64,000 bases of DNA from Lamellibrachia satsuma (taxonomy: Eukaryota; Annelida; Polychaeta; Sabellida; Siboglinidae), in NCBI GenBank assembly GCA_033239005.1, contig BSQZ01000001.1:8068000-8131999 (forward strand). The letters are read 5' to 3'. Of the stretch, positions 1 to 11,002 are shown piece after piece; the stretch's first letter is position 1, and every line of letters starts with the position of its first letter. Under the pieces are notes generated by a model. It made no database searches and had not been told where the DNA came from. It was given only the letters and a program-made list of their open reading frames with translations. The translations under genes were made by a program, and so were the position numbers.

Positions 1-190
1 ATCATAGTTTATGTCAGTAAAAACAATTTTAACATATGAATATGATTACACCCTACACATCAAAAAGAATGAAAAACGGCTCAACTAACACTAGCTTCCC
101 CTAATGTGCATGCATGCATACGTGCAGTATGTAATGTGCTTGCATGCATACGTGCGTGTACTAAACACATGCACTAAGCATGTACTAAGC

Positions 191-249
191 ACATGACATA
201 ACTGTACCATAACACAAAGCACATGATATAACTGTACCATAACACAAAG
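191..249. repeat. Tandem duplication of 30 bp
   Basis: acatgayataactgtaccat plus aacacaaagc occurs twice. The rest of 1-710 and 1470-2180 is AT-rich intron with nothing recognised. Confidence 0.85.
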
Positions 250-710
250 CGTAGGTCAGATTTCAGAATCTACACAATACCTTTGTTCCATTCAGCGAAT
301 CAAACTACAGCTCAGATTTTGATTCCCATTATTTCACATGTACTTTTGGTTACATGATGTAAATATTGGCATCTTTAATTATTAGTGTTGTTTCTTGAAG
401 TTTCTTTTGTCACATCTTTCAAGAGGTATCAGTGTCTCTTGGTTCCATGTCCACTGTTTGGCACACTGCTATTACTTGCAAGTTCCCAAATAATAATAAT
501 AAAATCACATTTACCAGGGTACAACTGTGTCAGCTCTCTTTCTGTCTTTATTGTCACGTAACAAGATTAAAGTTTCACATGTTTTTGTGTGGTTTTGTTT
601 ATCATAGTTAATCAAATACTTAATTAATGAAGGCTGCATGTGATATTTAACAGCATGTTTTTAAATCTGGTGCACCAAAAAAATATAAAGTCAGTGGTAT
701 TTAATGCTTA

Positions 711-1467
711 CTCTTGAGTGCCAAATAATAATATAGGCCGAATAACAGTATAGGGTGGCAAATCTGTCAAATTTAATAATAGTATTGTGCCGAATATTAG
801 TACAGGGTGTCAAATTGTTCAAAACAAATAATAGTATAGTGCAAAAGAGGCACTAGTATATTTGTATTTTTTAGCGCCGAAGATATCTTTCACCATTTTT
901 ACTCGACGTAAAGCCAAGAAACTACGCAGATTGCAGCGTATTTCGGGGTTTTTTCCACAGAGTATGCATAGATTTTGTGGGTATTCGCATCACCGCAGAT
1001 ATAGTAGCCGCGTTTTATATCTGAGAAAAACTGGGGAATTTAAAGTTTTATTGAATTGAATACCCAAGGCCAAGCCCGTTTCAGGGGAAACCGCTGCGCA
1101 CAGCTGCAACTTATAGTTGGTTTACGCGGTGATAATGGAGTTTTAAGCTAAATTCACAACTGTCATTCAAAATGATGAAAACTTGGCCGTCAGAGGGAGC
1201 CACATGCAACTGCATTTGGGAACAAGTTATTTTAGCGCGAGCGGTAAACCACTCCGTGGATGATTGATTAGCATGAATAACAGGGAGTGAGAGCCATTGC
1301 TCTCCTAGCAAAACTATACCCTGCATAATTTGCCATGATTATCGGAAAATGTAGGCCGGCACAAATGTTTAAATCTAATAATAGTATAGTGCCAAATAAG
1401 GTGCGTATAGGGTGCACTTTTCATCAAATAAATACGCGTATAGGGACGCTTATTCGGCACTCAAGAG
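711..1467. mobile_element. 757-bp TIR element with TA duplication (Tc1/mariner-type size class, non-autonomous)
   Basis: CTCTTGAGTGCC at 711 is matched by its reverse complement GGCACTCAAGAG at 1456-1467. Both ends are flanked by TA (709-710 and 1468-1469). Subterminal copies of an AATARTATAGGGTG-like motif recur near both ends (about 722-840 and 1376-1450). No transposase domain was recognised inside; short open frames at 862-1059 and 1111-1326 (minus) do not resemble one. Confidence 0.65.
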
Positions 1468-2180
1468 TATTCAGTTATGTTAACCATTAACCTGTTATAT
1501 TAAACAGTGTTTATGTCAGACTTTGTTCTGATAGACTATGCCACAATGTTTATTGTCTTTGAGAAATATACTCTGTGTCAGTTGCTGTTTTGTTGAACAC
1601 GTTTACTTAAACTTTTACTCTTTACGATATTCCATTTTGTGGTATTCAGTGTTTGATAAGTTTGATTCCTGCAGAATTCTTGGTTTGTATTTCAGTGTGG
1701 TGTTGTTCTGTAATACTTTCAAATAGATTTTATGAACTGTTCATTGATCCTGGCTAACTTTGTAACACAAAGTGTGAGTTATTAAGAGTAATTATTCAAG
1801 CTGAAGATTAAGAAATACTTATAGGAAATTTTACACAATACTAAGAATTTTTAGGAATATAGTACAAAGAAACAAGGTAGCTTTATTAAACACAATGGCC
1901 TGAACAGTGTCATCTTGTATCATTAAGAGCTACCTTGAAGAAAATTTTTATAAATACTGTAGTAATTGCTAAAAAAAACTACCCAGTATAAACATAAAGT
2001 GTATTACTAAAATATATTAAGTAACATTTTTATATCTTTGTGGTCACATTTTATTATCTTTGTGGTCACATTTATGTAAACTTATCGAGCTAGTTTTATG
2101 GTTGCTCTGCTTAAACTCGGTGAAAGATAACCAGGGAATTGTGAAAGTGAAAATTTTGACAAGTTTGTTGTGTTTTGCAG

Positions 2181-2300
2181 GCCAGGAGATCCGCATTGAG
2201 AACCTACAGCCCAACACCACGTATATCTTCAAGGTGCGCGCACGCAATGAGATCGGCTTCGGTAGTGCCCTTGAGCACACCTACGTCACTGAGGCCGTCC
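2181..2300 (+). CDS. Gene 1 exon: C-terminal half of an FN3 domain (NCAM/Fasciclin II-like)
   Basis: This is the first exon of gene 1 visible in the window; the gene's 5' part lies to the left. It is 120 nt, preceded by a tgttttgcag acceptor and followed by a gtaagt donor at 2301. It enters completing a split codon and leaves in phase 1. The translation has the F-G strand signature of an FN3 domain: NLQPNTTYIFKV (the conserved LxPxTxY), then RARNEIGFGSAL. By layout it corresponds to the end of the first FN3 repeat of Fasciclin II/NCAM-type adhesion molecules. The partner exon with the first half of the domain must lie upstream of position 1; nothing matching it was found in 1-2180. Confidence 0.85.
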
Positions 2301-2629
2301 GTAAGTGTAGTTCTATCTTGTGACCACTGGTTAGAGAGTGTTACGACAGTGCACGTATGTGTGCTCCAGTAATCTGAGTTAGCTAAAGGAAAAGGCAAGG
2401 CATTATTCATCCTATCTTCTGTGAAACATATCTTGTGAACCCTTATTTCTATGTGCGCCTGTCATTACAATATTCTATGTGACCACAATAGTAAAACTAT
2501 TGAGTATAGCATAGCTACCTTTCAGAATGTTAAGGCATGTTGAGTTTGTGTTGCCAACATTGAACAATGTTTTTACTTGAGTGTATTAAAGTTGTGTAAG
2601 TTGGTACTGAATAGGGGTGACCTTTGAGG

Positions 2630-2710
2630 ACAGTTTTACTTTCGTGATGGTATCACGATAGCTGTATAACTATTGCAATACTATTGCGATAGTATCACAG
2701 GATAGTGAAT
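2630..2710. mobile_element. Solo end fragment related to the adjacent hAT-like element
   Basis: ataactattgcaatactatt (2665-2684) is the reverse complement of part of the right end of the neighbouring element (4092-4127). It lies outside that element's duplication, so it looks like a partial second copy. Confidence 0.4.
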
Positions 2711-2795
2711 AGCCATGAAAACAGTCCCAAACCGTCAAGATAATACTCTTAAAGGTAGTTGTGGTATATTGAATATGAATTTAACAGTTTGGTAC

Positions 2796-4165
2796 CAGGG
2801 ATGCAACAAACAACACATCAAACTATTGATGCTTCGCAATAGTCGATGTGACAATGCAATACTATCGATAGAATATTGACCTATCGATAGTAATGATAGT
2901 TGGAAAAAAATTCAACAGCATTACTTGTGTCACTGTAAAAATATAAATAAACATGTTTTTTTTCAACAACATTGGACAATTTTATTTATTCATCGACCTA
3001 AATCAACAATTCAACATTTTTAATCAATTACCTCCATGGATATGCTATAGCGCCACCCATCAATTACAGTTTAGGACTGTTTTCCTGGCTGTTCACTATC
3101 CATACTATCACAATACTATTTGGTTTTTAACCTCAGATATCTTCTTCAGGTAAATGTTTATTTACTTTCATGCTTTCAGTCAGTATTCCGTATGGCAAAC
3201 AATGTTGCTACAGGAATTGTTTCAGAATCAAATGCCTTCTGTTGAAACCGCAAGCGCGCCAGGTCGTGTTTTGAGAACGACGGGTAATTCCACCGCGTGC
3301 GTATCGAGTCACAGCTAGTTATACTCGAAAATACGACAAGCGAACCGGACCTAACGCTGTATATAACTATGACTGTTACAATTGGGTTTATTTCTTTTGA
3401 ATATTAACTTTTGGATCAAAGTACAAAGTTACGTTAAACTTAATATATTAGAGGGTTGTGACACCTAGCGGACAGTCCGTGAACCAGTCAGTTTATATAA
3501 AATCGGTATGTCGAAGGCATATCATGATAGCCGATAAGTATTGTGCAGAAAAAATGCTGCGGTATACTGATATTGTGCTGGTAACACGGCACAACCCTAG
3601 TAAATATGGGCGTCCGCAATTCACAAAACGTCTGCACGTTGTCGCTAGTAGTGATATTATGCGGACTTTTTTGTGAGGCTAGTACATATTAAAACAAGAT
3701 GGCAACTGTACGAAGTGACAACACAAAGTCAGATGAGATGATTGTGTTTAATTGTAGCGCCGGGGTGGATGTCAAGGACAAGCGATTGAAACGATGATCT
3801 GTGGCTGTAACAAATGGGATAAAAACGATCTGAAACTATGTTGGTCCACCAGGCCAGTAAAATGTGGAAACTTATGGCCCGAAATGGCCCGGCAGCCCCC
3901 AAAAAAGGCAATGGGCAAGTGTTAATGTCAAAGCTTGTGTTGGAGAGTATAGATAATGCGGGCAGCACTTCTTTTTTATTCATAGACGAGTTGCGCTCAA
4001 TGCTTGCTGTTTTATGTACACAGTAGCTTATATACACTTTTAAACACGTTGTACAATTTTTAGTATGACTAAAATATATTATCATAGTCATGAAACTATC
4101 ACAATAGTATTGCAATAGTTATGCAACTATTGCGATACTGAAAGTGTCCCTGATAGTCGCCACTA
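2796..4165. mobile_element. hAT-like element with 8-bp duplication, no recognisable transposase
   Basis: The exact 8-mer TTTGGTAC flanks the segment at 2788-2795 and 4166-4173. The left end starts CAGGGATG. The right end contains the inverted GTCCCTG, offset by 14 bp from the boundary. Subterminal sequence is shared in inverted orientation: cgcaatagt and gcaatactat on the left, tgcaatagttatgcaac on the right. The offset makes the exact right boundary uncertain. Short frames inside do not match a known domain. Confidence 0.5.
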
Positions 4166-4238
4166 TTTGGTACCAACTTACCCTCTAGTAAAAATATTGT
4201 TCCATGTTGGCAACACAAACACAACATGTCAGCCAATT

Positions 4239-4242
4239 TGTG

Positions 4243-4293
<51 letters not shown>

Positions 4294-4296
4294 ATG
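4239..4296. repeat. GT then GCGT microsatellite
   Basis: Pure tgtg followed by (gcgt)n, ending 24 nt before the FN3 exon at 4321. Confidence 0.95.
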
Positions 4297-4320
4297 TTAA
4301 ACATTTTGGTTGTGTTTCAG

Positions 4321-4448
4321 GCAAGCCGTACGCTCTGACCCTGCTGTCTGATCCCGTGGGTCTGTACCCAAACGAGTACACCATCCAGTGGGAGAAACCA
4401 CGCACCGGTGGCATCCCCATCCAGGAGTATATGTTCAACAAACGCACA
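4321..4448 (+). CDS. Gene 1 exon: N-terminal half of the second FN3 domain
   Basis: 128-nt exon with acceptor tgtgtttcag and donor gtacgt at 4449. The phase-1 base from the preceding exon completes an Arg codon, giving RKPYALTLLSD at the start. The B-strand Trp is in YTIQWEKP, followed by the GGIPIQEY loop and C strand that are typical of the Fasciclin II/NCAM FN3 repeats. It ends in phase 0 after NKRT. A GT/GCGT microsatellite sits directly upstream in the intron, 25 nt from the exon. Confidence 0.87.
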
Positions 4449-4623
4449 GTACGTAGTCATACATGCATGCACGCATGTTGACTCGTGGCAATAACTCAGT
4501 AACTTAACAAGATGTCACTTTGTGGTTTTTTTTGTAGCAGAACTGATTTTTTAAAGTAGTTTAGTGAAATCTGCTCAGCTGTTTTTATGATTCTGTAGTG
4601 ACACTATCATTTGCGAGATATAA

Positions 4624-4918
4624 GTGGGGCGCGATAGTATAGTGGTTAGAAAGTCGGGCGCTCAATCGAGTGAACTCTGGTTCAAATCCTCTTGCTGCCG
4701 TTTCAAAGCTTTGACAAATTTTTTCACCCCACGTTGCCTCTGTTCAGTCATCTGTATAAATGAGTACCTGGCTACAGACAGAGATGGATATCTGAACGAA
4801 TAGACTTTGCGAACTAATTGCAGCGTGGCTGAATGCTTTCCAAAGAAATCGAAATGAGCAGGTCTGCCTGGCGGTGAAGTGTAAAGCGCTTTGAACAGTT
4901 CCAAGGACTGGAAACATC
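4624..4918 (+). mobile_element. tRNA-derived SINE
   Basis: A polymerase III A-box-like sequence, gcgatagtatagtggtta (from 4631), and a B box, GGTTCAAATCC (4679-4689), have tRNA-like spacing. They are followed by a non-tRNA body that includes cacgttgcct and a tail around 4918. A tRNA gene is rejected because no matching acceptor stem closes the structure. Confidence 0.65.
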
Positions 4919-4953
4919 GCTACCTTTAATATCAATGTTACCAAAAGATTCAT

Positions 4954-5328
4954 GATTCTTGTTGTTCAACAGGTACAGGCAAAGATTGATGATTGTTGTT
5001 GTTTAGCAGGTGTAGGCAAAGATTGTTGATTCTTGTTGTTTAACAGGTACAGGCAAAGATTGATTATTCTTGTTGTTTAACAGGTGTAGGCAAAGATTGT
5101 TGATTCTTGTTGTTTAACAGGTGCAGACAAACACTGATGATTGTTGTTGTTTAACAGGTGTAGGCAAAGATTGTTGATTCGTGTTGTTTAACAGGTGTAG
5201 GCAAAATTGATTATTCTTGTTGTTTAACACGTGTACCAGGTGCAGACAAACATTGATGATTGTTGTTGTTCAACAGGTGTAGGCAAAGATTGATGATTCT
5301 TGTTGTTCAACAGGTGCAGGTAAAGAAG
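4954..5328. repeat. Minisatellite of about 37-bp units, each carrying a splice-acceptor copy
   Basis: Ten copies of gattcttgttgtttaacag followed by gtgtaggcaaag-type sequence, at about 37-bp spacing. The last copy is the functional acceptor of the exon at 5314. Variants inside the unit include gtacag, gtgcag and gtgtag after the AG. Confidence 0.9.
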
Positions 5329-5533
5329 GGCCGTGATGCAAACACATGGATCATGGAGAGGCCCTTGGACGACTGGAGCAATGTGAAGGTGGAGGATGAC
5401 CCGGACGCTCCAATGCTTTACTACCGTCTGCAGTGGCTTAAGCCCAACACCCACTACCAGCTCGAGGTGACCGCTCGCAATGACATCGACTGGTCACTCG
5501 CAAACGCAGAGTTTGTCTTCAAGACTTCAGCAG
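5314..5533 (+). CDS. Gene 1 exon: C-terminal half of the second FN3 domain
   Basis: 220-nt exon in phase 0, starting VQVKKGRD and ending with FKTSA plus one base of a split codon; donor gtaggt at 5534. It holds the rest of the FN3 fold: a long linker with WSNV, then YRLQWLKPNTHYQLEV (conserved LKPxTxY) and TARNDIDWS. The FKTS end is characteristic of Fasciclin II-type FN3 repeats. The start is chosen as the last of ten tandem copies of the acceptor sequence (see the 4954-5328 array). It is the only copy from which the frame stays open: entering at copies 8 or 9 in phase 0 meets a stop codon before this exon. Confidence 0.87.
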
Positions 5534-5763
5534 GTAGGTAGCTGCAGGCAGAGTTGTGATGTGTGATGTTATTGTGATTACAGAGTCACTGGTGAATACT
5601 GTTGGAATAACAGGCATGGCTCGCTAATGTTTGCAGGGACAGACGTTGACACTGCATGGCAGACTGGAGTAGTGTGGACTAGCTGCCCATTAGGCATGGG
5701 CTCATCTTCACATTCTTCTAGCAGGCAGATGACATTCTGGTTTATATATCACTTCATGTATGA

Positions 5764-6090
5764 AGGCTTCCTCCTGTGTAACAACAGTGCTGATGTCCCT
5801 GGCCTGTCCAAGGCTTCCTGTGTAACATCAGTGCTGATGTCCATGGCCTAAGACTTCCTCCAGTATAACAACAATGCTGATGTCCCAGGCTTGCTCAAGG
5901 CTTCCTCCTGTGAACAATAGTGCCAATGTCCCTGGCATGCCCAAGGTTTTCTGAGTAACAACAATGCTAATGTCCCTGGCCTGCCCAAGGCTTTCTGTGT
6001 AGTAACAGTGCTGATGTCCCTGGCCTGCCCAAGATTTTCTGTGTAGCAACAGTGCTGATGTAGCCTGGCCTGCCCAAGGCTTCCTGTGAT
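5764..6090. repeat. Degenerate minisatellite, unit about 45-55 bp
   Basis: Repeated agtgctgatgtccctggcc and tgcccaaggcttcctgtgt segments, about six copies with indels. Open frames here are products of the repeat. Confidence 0.85.
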
Positions 6091-7437
6091 TGCAGTTTAT
6101 AGCTAAGCGTACACACAAACATGTTTTGTTGTTTGCAATCATGAGGGAATGTTAATGAAATTATGAAAGAACGTACTCTGTTAGACATTGCATGGAACGA
6201 GCATTAAACTAATCCAGATTTTAGTTTGAAAGATCAAACTACACAGCCAAGTAATCAAATCATACGTACATATGATTTAGTGGATGTAGTAGCAATCAGT
6301 AACAGTGGTTGATTTTTATGCACAAAAGAAGAACAAATCAACACACAGAACAGGGTCATATTTCTAGCAAGTTGCACAGTTTCTTACGTGCAGGGCCTGT
6401 ACCTATCTTACAACTTATTTACACGAGTATAATTTTGACACTTTGGCTGGGAATGTTATATTTATAAATTCACAGAATGAATTTGTTGGAAAATATTTCA
6501 CAATCTTATCATTTTGGTAATTTTATGAGTTATTTTTATTAAGTATTTGTCTAATGCTGTTCTCTCTTTTATGTTTCATCGTATGTTGCTTGACCAATCT
6601 TAATCCAGCTTCTGTCTTTCCAGCCACTACTTTCTTATTGAGGTGATTTTGTCGATATGATCTTTGGCATTATTATTAACCAAATTATTACTCTATTAAT
6701 ATTTGATGTATTTAGTGATCCATACATCCATGGAAATTTAGAGCACACGTCACATTTTTTTTAGGTAATATCTTTAAAAAAAGGTTGGTATAAATGGAAA
6801 TATATTAACATTAACATCAACTGTCTGCATTGAGCTGTAAACGTGGTATGTGGCATCCATGCTGCTACTGCAGCTTATAAAACATGACAGGTTCAGTGAT
6901 TTTGTGAGTAGTAGAGAAATGGCTGTAAACTCAGTGGCAGCAAGTTCCAGACTTGTATTGATGGGTTGTATTAGATGCAATTTGTCATCCCTTGATGGCA
7001 GATCAAACCCAGTGATTTCTAATTTCACTTAGTGTGATGTGGTGTTGAACAGTTTAGTAAGACTGTGTTTGTATATTTATACATGAACTAAGAGTGATGT
7101 GTGGCAGCTTATTGTTGGACCGTGTTGTTGCAGTACAGTGTGTATTATATAGAAGAAATTATGTCATGGCAGGAGATCTATATCTATTTTAAACTTATAT
7201 CTGTGCAAGAAAAAGAAAAAAAAAAAGCTGGTTGGGGAGACATAATAACTGTTGTTATCAGTATTTGCAGTATGGCTATGAATTGATGTCCATCTTCAAA
7301 CCATATATATTTGACATATCATGCTGGAATGCTTCTAGAAATTTCTCTGAAAGATTCGCAAAAGTATGTTCATTATTGTAAATGACTAGAAAAAAGTCCA
7401 GTCATTGGGATTGATGATTTGGTATTTTGGTTACCAG

Positions 7438-7464
7438 CGAACGGCAATGTTCACGGAGAGCAGG
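7438..7464 (+). CDS. Candidate 27-nt cassette microexon of gene 1
   Basis: A 27-nt segment lies between an acceptor (ttggttaccag) and a strong donor (cagg|gtgagt at 7465). It sits in the 4955-nt intron between the FN3 and Ig exons. Both flanking exons meet at a phase-1 junction. The segment enters and leaves in that phase with no stop, and would insert nine residues (A-N-G-N-V-H-G-E-Q) between the FN3 and Ig domains. Small in-frame cassette exons near FN3 domains are known in NCAM, but this one is inferred only from splice signals and phase. The polypyrimidine tract is moderate, so a chance match remains possible. Confidence 0.45.
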
Positions 7465-7617
7465 GTGAGTGATATTGTACTACTGAACTACTACTAAACT
7501 AGTGGCAGTTATCTGTACTCCTCTATGTATACATGGGTATAGTTGAACCAGTGTTAGACATGTTTGATGGCTGTCTGCGTTAAGGTAACATTTTTACAAA
7601 TTTTAACACATACATTG

Positions 7618-7873
7618 AAACAGTTTCTGGGGCAGTGGAATGTTTTCTGTGATTGCTGTGTTACGCATTGCAGTCTCTGGGCTGGTGGATGGTTCTGTGT
7701 GATTGCTGTGTTACTTGTTACAGTTTCTGTGCCAGTGGAAGGTTCTATGTGATTGCAGTGTTCCTTGTTTCAATGTCTGGGCCGGTGGAGGTTTCTGTGT
7801 GACTGGTGTGTTACTTGTTACAGTTTCTGGGCCAGTGGATGGTTCCATGTGATTGCTGTGTTACCTGTAACAG
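7618..7873. repeat. Minisatellite, unit about 59 bp, four to five copies
   Basis: Recurring cagtttctgggccagtgga and tgattgctgtgttacttgt segments. It abuts the minus-strand pseudogene. Confidence 0.85.
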
Positions 7874-9124
7874 TTTCTTGTGTCCGCCTTTTCGTGTGTA
7901 CACGGTGATAGCCACTCCTCGTTAGTTGCCTCTAAGCACAGCACCTCGTCTCCATGTGTGATCACCACCTTACCAGGAAATGCTTTGGCAGTCACTTGTT
8001 CACTTAGCAGGTGAAACAGTTCTGTCTTGTTGTCATTCTCTCGCAAGAACTCTGGCCAGTGTGAGGCTGTCAGGTCTGTACACATCGAAAACGATGTCAA
8101 CACGACAAACAGAACTGACAAACTGTCTCCTGATGTGTTCCATAAACATGGATGCATTGTCATTGAACGTTTCAGACATAGCAGGCTTAAGGATGGTAAC
8201 AAGAGCTGCGTCATCAATGATGATCATGTGAGCTTCCTCCTGCGAACTGGCACTGTCATTGTGCGGCACCAGGTTTTCTAGGCACTGAAGCAGGTCAACC
8301 TTTGTACCGAGCCTCATGTTGCCATAGTCTGACAGTGACGGGGGAAATGAATGATTCTAATGTTTGAAAAAATCATCGAGATCAGCGTCGCGCACTTGGT
8401 AGGCGATGTACTGAAACTAATGCTGAAAACAAGTTGCGGTCATGTTTAAAGGACTTCAATTGTTGTTGTGCATGTGAATTTCGTTTCTCAAAATGTTGAC
8501 TGAAGAGACGCAACTTGTTCTTTGGGATTGTTTCGTTGACTGTGTTTGTGCGGTCCATCAGAAGTTTGTTGAAGAACTCCTCGCGTTGGTCTTCTCCAAG
8601 TTTCTACGTCTTGCTGACGGAATCAACAACTGCTACGTCTGCCACCATACGTGTGTCAAGAACTAGGATATCTCCACTGGTATGCCAGAAAGGGTTGCCC
8701 ATATCCTTCATTGTCGTGATCAGATACTTCACAATTTTTATGAAAGCCGCCTGTGCCTAAAGAAACATAAACAACATTCTGGTAAGAACCAGTGTTATAA
8801 GCAGTAGCCACGGATAGATGAAGCTAGAATAGGTGTATGTCTTAATTGGATAACATGTGCACACAAAGGATGTTCACAAGCAGGGGTTTCATTTTCCGTG
8901 CCCATTCACCCACATACACTCTTTATAATACAAACCAAAACAACTTGCTGTGATAAGAGTAATGAGCACTTTCACTAGGCAGCAAACGGCGCTATATGAG
9001 ACCACACATTATTGTTTTACCTGGCTTGTCTTCGTGGTGACTGGGTTGAGATGCAACTTCTATCTTTTCCAATCCATGGAGAAACTCGTTGATAACCCAG
9101 GCCATTTCTGGTCCAGCCACCATC
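7861..9124 (-). pseudogene. Broken copy of a transposon-associated protein family of unknown function
   Basis: Read on the minus strand, homologous blocks appear in order. Near 9124-9019 is MVAGPEMAWVINEF and a HHED motif. From about 8756 come QAAFIKIVKYL, DMGNPFW and DILVLDTR. Near 8310-8050 is RLGTKVDLLQCLE with AHMIIIDDAALV. Near 8060-7880 are DNKTELFHLLSE, GDEVLCLE and SPCTHEKADTR. I recognise this pattern, especially HEEADTR-like and DNKTELF, from a repeated protein family in invertebrate genomes, but cannot name its function. The copy is dead: an in-frame TAG follows DSVSKT near 8610, further stops lie near 8380, and the frame shifts between the last two blocks near 8050. It lies antisense in the intron of gene 1. 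Confidence 0.55.
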
Positions 9125-9479
9125 CACCTTAGTATTACATTGCATGGTAGATAAAACACTAAAGTGAAATTATGTACCTTGATTCGACAGCGTCTTGGAG
9201 TGAGTTCGTTGAGTGTTCGCTAGGTGCAGCCACTGGCAGGCAACATCTTCAATAACACAACGCCAACTTGTGATTAATGGTTTACTCTATATAGAGGGGT
9301 GGTCTTACCTCCAGGGGCAGTGATTACCTATTGATGGTATTTTTCACGATTTCACCACATTGCATGCGCACACAAACCATGAACAAAAGTGACTTTGTCC
9401 GTGGTTTCGTACTGGGAATCTTTATTGTGGCCATATGGAGAAAATAGCGAATATGAATGTCGGAGAAAATAAAAAGTAA

Positions 9480-9960
9480 TGTATTTGAAGTTGTCGCATC
9501 CAAAAACCTATTTTTTCATATCAGTTCTATGGCTCTAGGTGATGTAGTTCTTAAGATATGCAGATAACAAGCTTTGTCAGGCGCCATCTTTCAAAATGGC
9601 AGCTATCTGAATGTCAAAATTAATATATTTAAAATCGTTTCATCAAAAAAACCTATATTTTGACATCAACTTTGTAGCTCTAGGTTATGTAGTTCTTAAG
9701 CTGCCCAAAAACCTATACAAATACATACAAATTATGGCTCTGTATGATGTAGTCGCTAAAATATTGTGACATTTATATTGACGACCACCATCTTTGACCC
9801 CTAAAATCTATACATTGGCATCAAAATTATGGCTTTGCGTGTCGCAGTTATTAAAATATGGTGAAATTGAATTTGGTGGTCATTTAAAAAAATGGCTGCC
9901 ATTTCAGAATGCAACAAAATCTGGAGTGCCTCCTATCTTCAAAATGGTTACCTTGGTACG
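9480..9960. repeat. Degenerate long-period repeat with small hairpins
   Basis: Diverged units of roughly 100 bp share aaacctata, tatggctctaggt, gatgtagttcttaa and gccatctt...aaaatggc. GCCATCTTTCAAAATGGC at 9582-9600 is self-complementary. Otherwise 9130-10488 holds nothing recognisable. Confidence 0.6.
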
Positions 9961-10488
9961 TAAAATACATGTGCCAAGTGTCTTGCTTTTATCAAAAAGT
10001 ACACAATTCCGTCATTTATCTGCACCTAACCGCTGGACTAAAGGGAAAGTCCAACCATTTTTCATCTATGTAGGACTTGCCCATGTTAGATACATGCCTG
10101 GTTAGTTAGCTGCCAGATCAGTTTAAAATCACCCATTTGGCATTTTAGCTGTCAACAAATAAGTTCTATTAATTTGTCGTGCTCATATTTACACTATTCC
10201 TGCCTTATTTAATTTTTAAATAGTTCATTCAGTATTTTTATAATTGTTAACTATTACAACATTCAGTTTCATGTCCTCTTGGTCTTCATGTCTGGTAATG
10301 TGTCACTCCATGTTCTTTTAGGCATTTATCACAGCTAGGTTCTACACATAATTTGAAGAAGTTGTGCTCATTTGGTTGTGGCTGCCTGTGTTTGCAGTCT
10401 ACAGTTTGAACACAGTATCTTGGCTGCTTCCTGCATCTTGATCGTGTGATGCTCTATGTGTGAATATACAAACGATTTCATTCTGCAG

Positions 10489-10601
10489 TCCCACCAAAGA
10501 TCACTGACACCCCAGGTACCGTGGAGGGCATTGAAGGTCATGAAGTCAGCATCACATGCAATGCGTCCGGCAAGCCAAGTCCCAAGTATCAGTTCTACAG
10601 G
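10489..10601 (+). CDS. Gene 1 exon: N-terminal half of an Ig domain
   Basis: 113-nt exon, acceptor ttctgcag, donor gtaggt at 10602. It completes a Val codon with the phase-1 base of the FN3 exon, giving VPPKITDTPG, a typical inter-domain start. The B-strand Cys is in VSITCNASG. The C-strand position twelve residues later is Phe (QFYR) instead of the usual Trp. It leaves in phase 0. The domain resembles the middle Ig repeats of Fasciclin II/NCAM, yet here it follows FN3 repeats instead of preceding them. Confidence 0.85.
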
Positions 10602-10836
10602 GTAGGTTGGCTTATTTTCTGCTGATAATAACTATAAAGAAGGTGTCATATCACTCTCAGACATTTCTAGTGAATCCAAATAAATGAAATGTTGTGGAAG
10701 ACTAGCAGTGTCGTTCAAAACAAAATCATGTTGAATCTAGAACTACTAAAGCTGGTGTATTGGCCAGTACATTACAACAATGCTCTAGAACCTTTTGTAT
10801 ACAATTAGTAGAACAACATCTCATTCTTTCTTTCAG

Positions 10837-11002
10837 GGTGACAGCCTGGAGCCGATTAAGCCATCTGATCGTGTGCAGTTGGATGCCGATGGTGGAGCTT
10901 TGAACTTCCGTCCTCTCAGCAGGGATGACCGTGGTCAGTACACGTGTGTGGCCATCAACGACGTCGGCGAGGACAAGGCGGAGGGCAAACTGACCGTCAT
11001 TG
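10837..11002 (+). CDS. Gene 1 exon: C-terminal half of the first Ig domain
   Basis: 166-nt exon after a strong tctttctttcag acceptor; donor gtgagt at 11003, leaving in phase 1. It carries the diagnostic Ig F-strand motif DDRGQYTCVAIN (D-x-G-x-Y-x-C) and the G strand GKLTVI. Together with 10489-10601 it forms a complete I-set Ig domain of about 92 residues, split near the middle, as is usual in NCAM-family genes. The separating intron is only 235 nt. Confidence 0.9.

Noticed and set aside
862..1326. Possible transposase remnants inside the TA-flanked element
   Set aside because: Neither short frame shows a helix-turn-helix or DDE-type motif.
3729..4115. 128-residue minus-strand open frame
   Set aside because: It lies inside the hAT-like element and resembles no transposase motif.
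4626..4700. tRNA gene
   Set aside because: A and B boxes are present but no acceptor stem closes, and a SINE body follows directly.
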